64,000 nt of DNA from positions 1 to 64,000 of the forward strand of contig NZ_JAHFZF010000022.1 in assembly GCF_018619435.1 (NCBI RefSeq), in the 5' to 3' direction. Of this stretch, positions 61,889 to 64,000 are shown in pieces. Origin of the DNA: Rhodoferax sp. U11-2br. Lineage in GTDB: Bacteria > Pseudomonadota > Gammaproteobacteria > Burkholderiales > Burkholderiaceae_C. The stretch's first letter is position 1. Each line of letters begins with the position of its first letter. The notes beneath the pieces were generated by a model. That model was not told the DNA's origin and searched no databases. It saw only the letters and a program-made list of their open reading frames with translations. Both the position numbers and the translations under genes were made by a program.

Positions 61889-63361
61889 TTACTGGATGGA
61901 TGCCGAACAAGCGTTGCCACCCTTGTAGCCCTTAGACACATGTGAGGGGTGGTCTGCGTTGCTAAAGCCAGACAATGGGGTCACAAACAGGCCACGCAGG
62001 TCGGTCACGGTCGGGTCACCCAGCGCCGTCACCAAACCGGTCATCAGACCAGCACCTTCGGCCGGGGCAGAAGCCGCAGTGAAGGCGACCATCTCGTACC
62101 AGAACTCATAGTCACCGTCGATGGCGGTCTGGCGCTGCTTGCTGTCAGCCGTGGGCGACACACCATTGATCTTGGTGAAAGCGAACTTCTCGGTGGAACT
62201 CGGCGCATTTTCCAGTGACAACACACCGATGGCGTAGGTACCGGCGGTGGAGGCAGCGGTGATGTTGGTCTTGACGTCACCCGAACCGTTGTTGGAGCGG
62301 ATGGTCACGGAGTCATACACCGTGGAACCCACCGAGTTGGAGCCGTCAAGCGTCAATGCGCCGAGTGCCAGACCAGTCGCGCAGGGTGCGTTAAGGAAGA
62401 AAGCGTTGGATGACGACTGCGTGCCCGAGGTGCCGACGCGGCGCTCGACCACCAACGGCAAGCCAGCCAACGTGGGGGCCAGCAGGCCCGCGCTCTTGTC
62501 ACCAGCGTTGCCTCCCACCAGCGAGGCGTATTTCTGGCGGCTCACATTGGGCTGGCAGGCCGGGGTGGTGTTCACTGCGGTGATGCTGGCACCAGAGCCG
62601 GTGGCTGCACAAGCGGCGCTGGTGATGCCCTGCGACTGCTGCATGGCCACATACAGCGGGTAACTCACCGCCAGGCCAAAACCCTGGGCCACATTGGTGG
62701 ACACTTCGCTACCGATGTCGGCCAGGCTCTTGTCCACGCTCAGGTTCAGCTGATTGAGGGTGTATTCGGTATCCGACACACCACCCACGGGCAGGGTAGG
62801 CAAGGCGTTCACACTGGTGTTGGGGGCCACCGTCACGGAGGTGCTGCCGCAACCGATGTAGGTGGGGTCAGTCGTGGTCAAGGCGGTCAGGACACAGGTG
62901 TTGCCGGTGGTGGCGGCAATGTTTTTCAGGCGTTTCACCGAGCCGCTCACACTGGCATTCACTTCACCGGCCAGGAACAGGTGCGGTGTGTAGGCCTCAA
63001 ACGAGCCAACATCAAACGTGTGGTAAACAACCGTTTTCTTGCCTTCCAGGTCGGCGCCAGCCAGCGCACCCATGGTGCAGGCGTAGGCGGCAAACTTGCC
63101 AGCGTTGCTCTTGCCTGGGGCAGCGTCAGCGGCAACAGACACCGTTTTTTCCAGGTACACATGCAGGTCGTCAGGATTGCCATCGGTGTTGGCATCCACA
63201 CACAGTTTGCGCACCGCGCCATACACAGCGGCCGTAGGCGCACTGGCACCGCTGATCCACAGCTGCACAGTCGTCGCGTCAATCTGACCAGGTGTCAGGG
63301 CAAAGGACGAAGAAGCAAGGCAGGCCAAGGCGGCGGCCAGGGAGGTGGAACGAAGTTTCAT
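61889..63361 (-). CDS. Secreted protein, possibly binding-protein-like
   Basis: A 490-residue exported protein with a signal peptide (MKLRSTSLAAALACLASSSF). The mature start (QLWISGASAPTAAVYGAV) resembles the ligand loop region of phosphate-type substrate-binding proteins, and SQSSSNAFFLN and GTYAIGVLSLENAP fit the same fold loosely. Four or more cysteines suggest disulphides. The family is not firmly recognised and there is no transport gene next to it. It is separated from neighbours by hairpins on both sides, so it is likely a single-gene unit. Confidence 0.6.
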   Translation of the reverse strand: MKLRSTSLAAALACLASSSFALTPGQIDATTVQLWISGASAPTAAVYGAVRKLCVDANTDGNPDDLHVYLEKTVSVAADAAPGKSNAGKFAAYACTMGALAGADLEGKKTVVYHTFDVGSFEAYTPHLFLAGEVNASVSGSVKRLKNIAATTGNTCVLTALTTTDPTYIGCGSTSVTVAPNTSVNALPTLPVGGVSDTEYTLNQLNLSVDKSLADIGSEVSTNVAQGFGLAVSYPLYVAMQQSQGITSAACAATGSGASITAVNTTPACQPNVSRQKYASLVGGNAGDKSAGLLAPTLAGLPLVVERRVGTSGTQSSSNAFFLNAPCATGLALGALTLDGSNSVGSTVYDSVTIRSNNGSGDVKTNITAASTAGTYAIGVLSLENAPSSTEKFAFTKINGVSPTADSKQRQTAIDGDYEFWYEMVAFTAASAPAEGAGLMTGLVTALGDPTVTDLRGLFVTPLSGFSNADHPSHVSKGYKGGNACSASIQ

Positions 63362-63393
63362 GATGAGGTCCAGTAAATGAAGAGGTCAGACAA

Positions 63394-63423
63394 GCAGAGG
63401 CTGCTACCAGCAGCAGCCTCTGC
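63394..63423 (-). terminator. Hairpin terminator after the PEP-CTERM gene
   Basis: An 11-base stem (GCAGAGGCTGC) with an eight-base loop, 16 bases past the stop of the PEP-CTERM gene on the minus strand. There is only a weak T tail. Confidence 0.6.
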
Positions 63424-63438
63424 GGGAGCAAGAAAGCT

Positions 63439-64000
63439 TCAGGCAGACTTGTTACGGCGGCGGCGGGCAATGGCACCCATGACACCCAGGCCAGCCAGCA
63501 ACATGGCATAGGACTCGGGTTCTGGCACGGCGGCCACGGCGAAGGTCAGCACATCCCCTTGCAGCCTCCACAGGCCGTACTCACTGCCACCCGCCAAAGC
63601 GCCGTTGTTGTCGAACTCGATCACGCCATCACCGTCAAAGTCGTAACCGATGGCCGTGAGCTTGGCTTTGTTGGAGCCGGTCAAGCTGCTGGTAACCTGG
63701 TTGAAGAAAGCCAGCGCCTGCTGCTGACCTGCGAACGTGGTGCTGCCAGCGGCGTACTGGCCGTTGTACTGACCGTTGGTGTCAAACATGGAAGTTTGTG
63801 CAACCTTTTCCATGCCACCGCCGTTATTGAAGTAGGCCATGCTGCCTGCGGTGGCCAAGTTGGCACCATTGGTGGCTGTGAGGTGTGTGCCGCTGGTGTT
63901 CACAGCACCGAAGAAGCCATTGACAGTCGTACTATTTAGGCCACCAGCAGTCGTATTGCTGGTCGCTGCGATCACGGATGCAGCGCCACTGGTAGTGTTG
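63439..64000 (-). CDS. PEP-CTERM sorting-signal protein, C-terminal part (continues past window)
   Basis: The frame is open to the right edge, so the true start is outside. The end carries a full PEP-CTERM signal: VPEPESYAMLLAGLG followed by a hydrophobic helix and a basic tail (ARRRRNKSA). Such proteins are sorted and cleaved by an exosortase in cells that make exopolysaccharide. The visible N-terminal part is rich in Asn, Thr and Gly. An exosortase gene must lie elsewhere in the genome. Confidence 0.85.
   Translation of the reverse strand, partial: NTTSGAASVIAATSNTTAGGLNSTTVNGFFGAVNTSGTHLTATNGANLATAGSMAYFNNGGGMEKVAQTSMFDTNGQYNGQYAAGSTTFAGQQQALAFFNQVTSSLTGSNKAKLTAIGYDFDGDGVIEFDNNGALAGGSEYGLWRLQGDVLTFAVAAVPEPESYAMLLAGLGVMGAIARRRRNKSA

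Overview
The window looks like a chromosome segment of a beta-proteobacterium, most likely Burkholderiales, family Comamonadaceae (Rhodoferax or Polaromonas type). This rests on the high GC content, the gene families present (TgpA/DUF58, HDOD, alpha-E with circularly permuted ATP-grasp, a PEP-CTERM protein), and four copies of a short repeat that I remember as common in that family. The placement is inference; no search was run.

Layout. 1-10.4 kb is ordinary chromosome: the end of a DUF58 gene, tgpA and mltB on the + strand, then an HDOD gene and a minus-strand operon of an ATP-grasp protein, an alpha-E protein and a large GGDEF/EAL protein. 10.5-12.15 kb and 42.9-43.7 kb are the two halves of one comEC gene. 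Between them lies a 30,756-bp Tn7-like transposon (12156-42911). It is flanked by a 5-bp target duplication and carries four TnsB-site-like repeats at each end. Removing the element and one duplication gives back one comEC frame of exactly 823 codons including the stop, so the boundaries are well supported.

The transposition genes tnsA, tnsB, tnsC and tniQ overlap one another at 25.1-31.0 kb, with a DUF6471 protein divergent from tnsA. Cargo lies on both sides. On the left are a secreted DNA/RNA nuclease, a coiled-coil lipoprotein, a TerY-P-type triad (vWA, PP2C, kinase), a HAD phosphatase, a CX5R phosphatase, a cold-shock-like protein and a 1498-residue nuclease-STAND NTPase like the Avs antiphage proteins. 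On the right are a frameshifted HNH-like lipoprotein, a membrane protein, an unknown 333-residue protein, a HEPN-like protein, a complete four-gene type II CBASS operon (CD-NTase, Cap2, Cap3, Cap4) with a clear sigma70 promoter, a decayed XRE antitoxin, and an unrecognised module of two lipoproteins plus a small helical protein. The element is therefore a mobile defence island that has broken a competence gene.

43.8-61.8 kb is one minus-strand locus for a two-partner secretion system: a TpsB transporter, a very large filamentous-haemagglutinin-like TpsA, a DUF2341-LamG-ExbB fusion, ExbD, a TonB-like protein, a porin-like protein, an ankyrin lipoprotein and a coiled-coil exported protein. TpsA is interrupted by a 12-G run; 11 G would restore a reading frame of about 3400 codons, which suggests phase variation or an assembly error. 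The right edge holds a secreted protein with binding-protein-like features and the C-terminal part of a PEP-CTERM protein.
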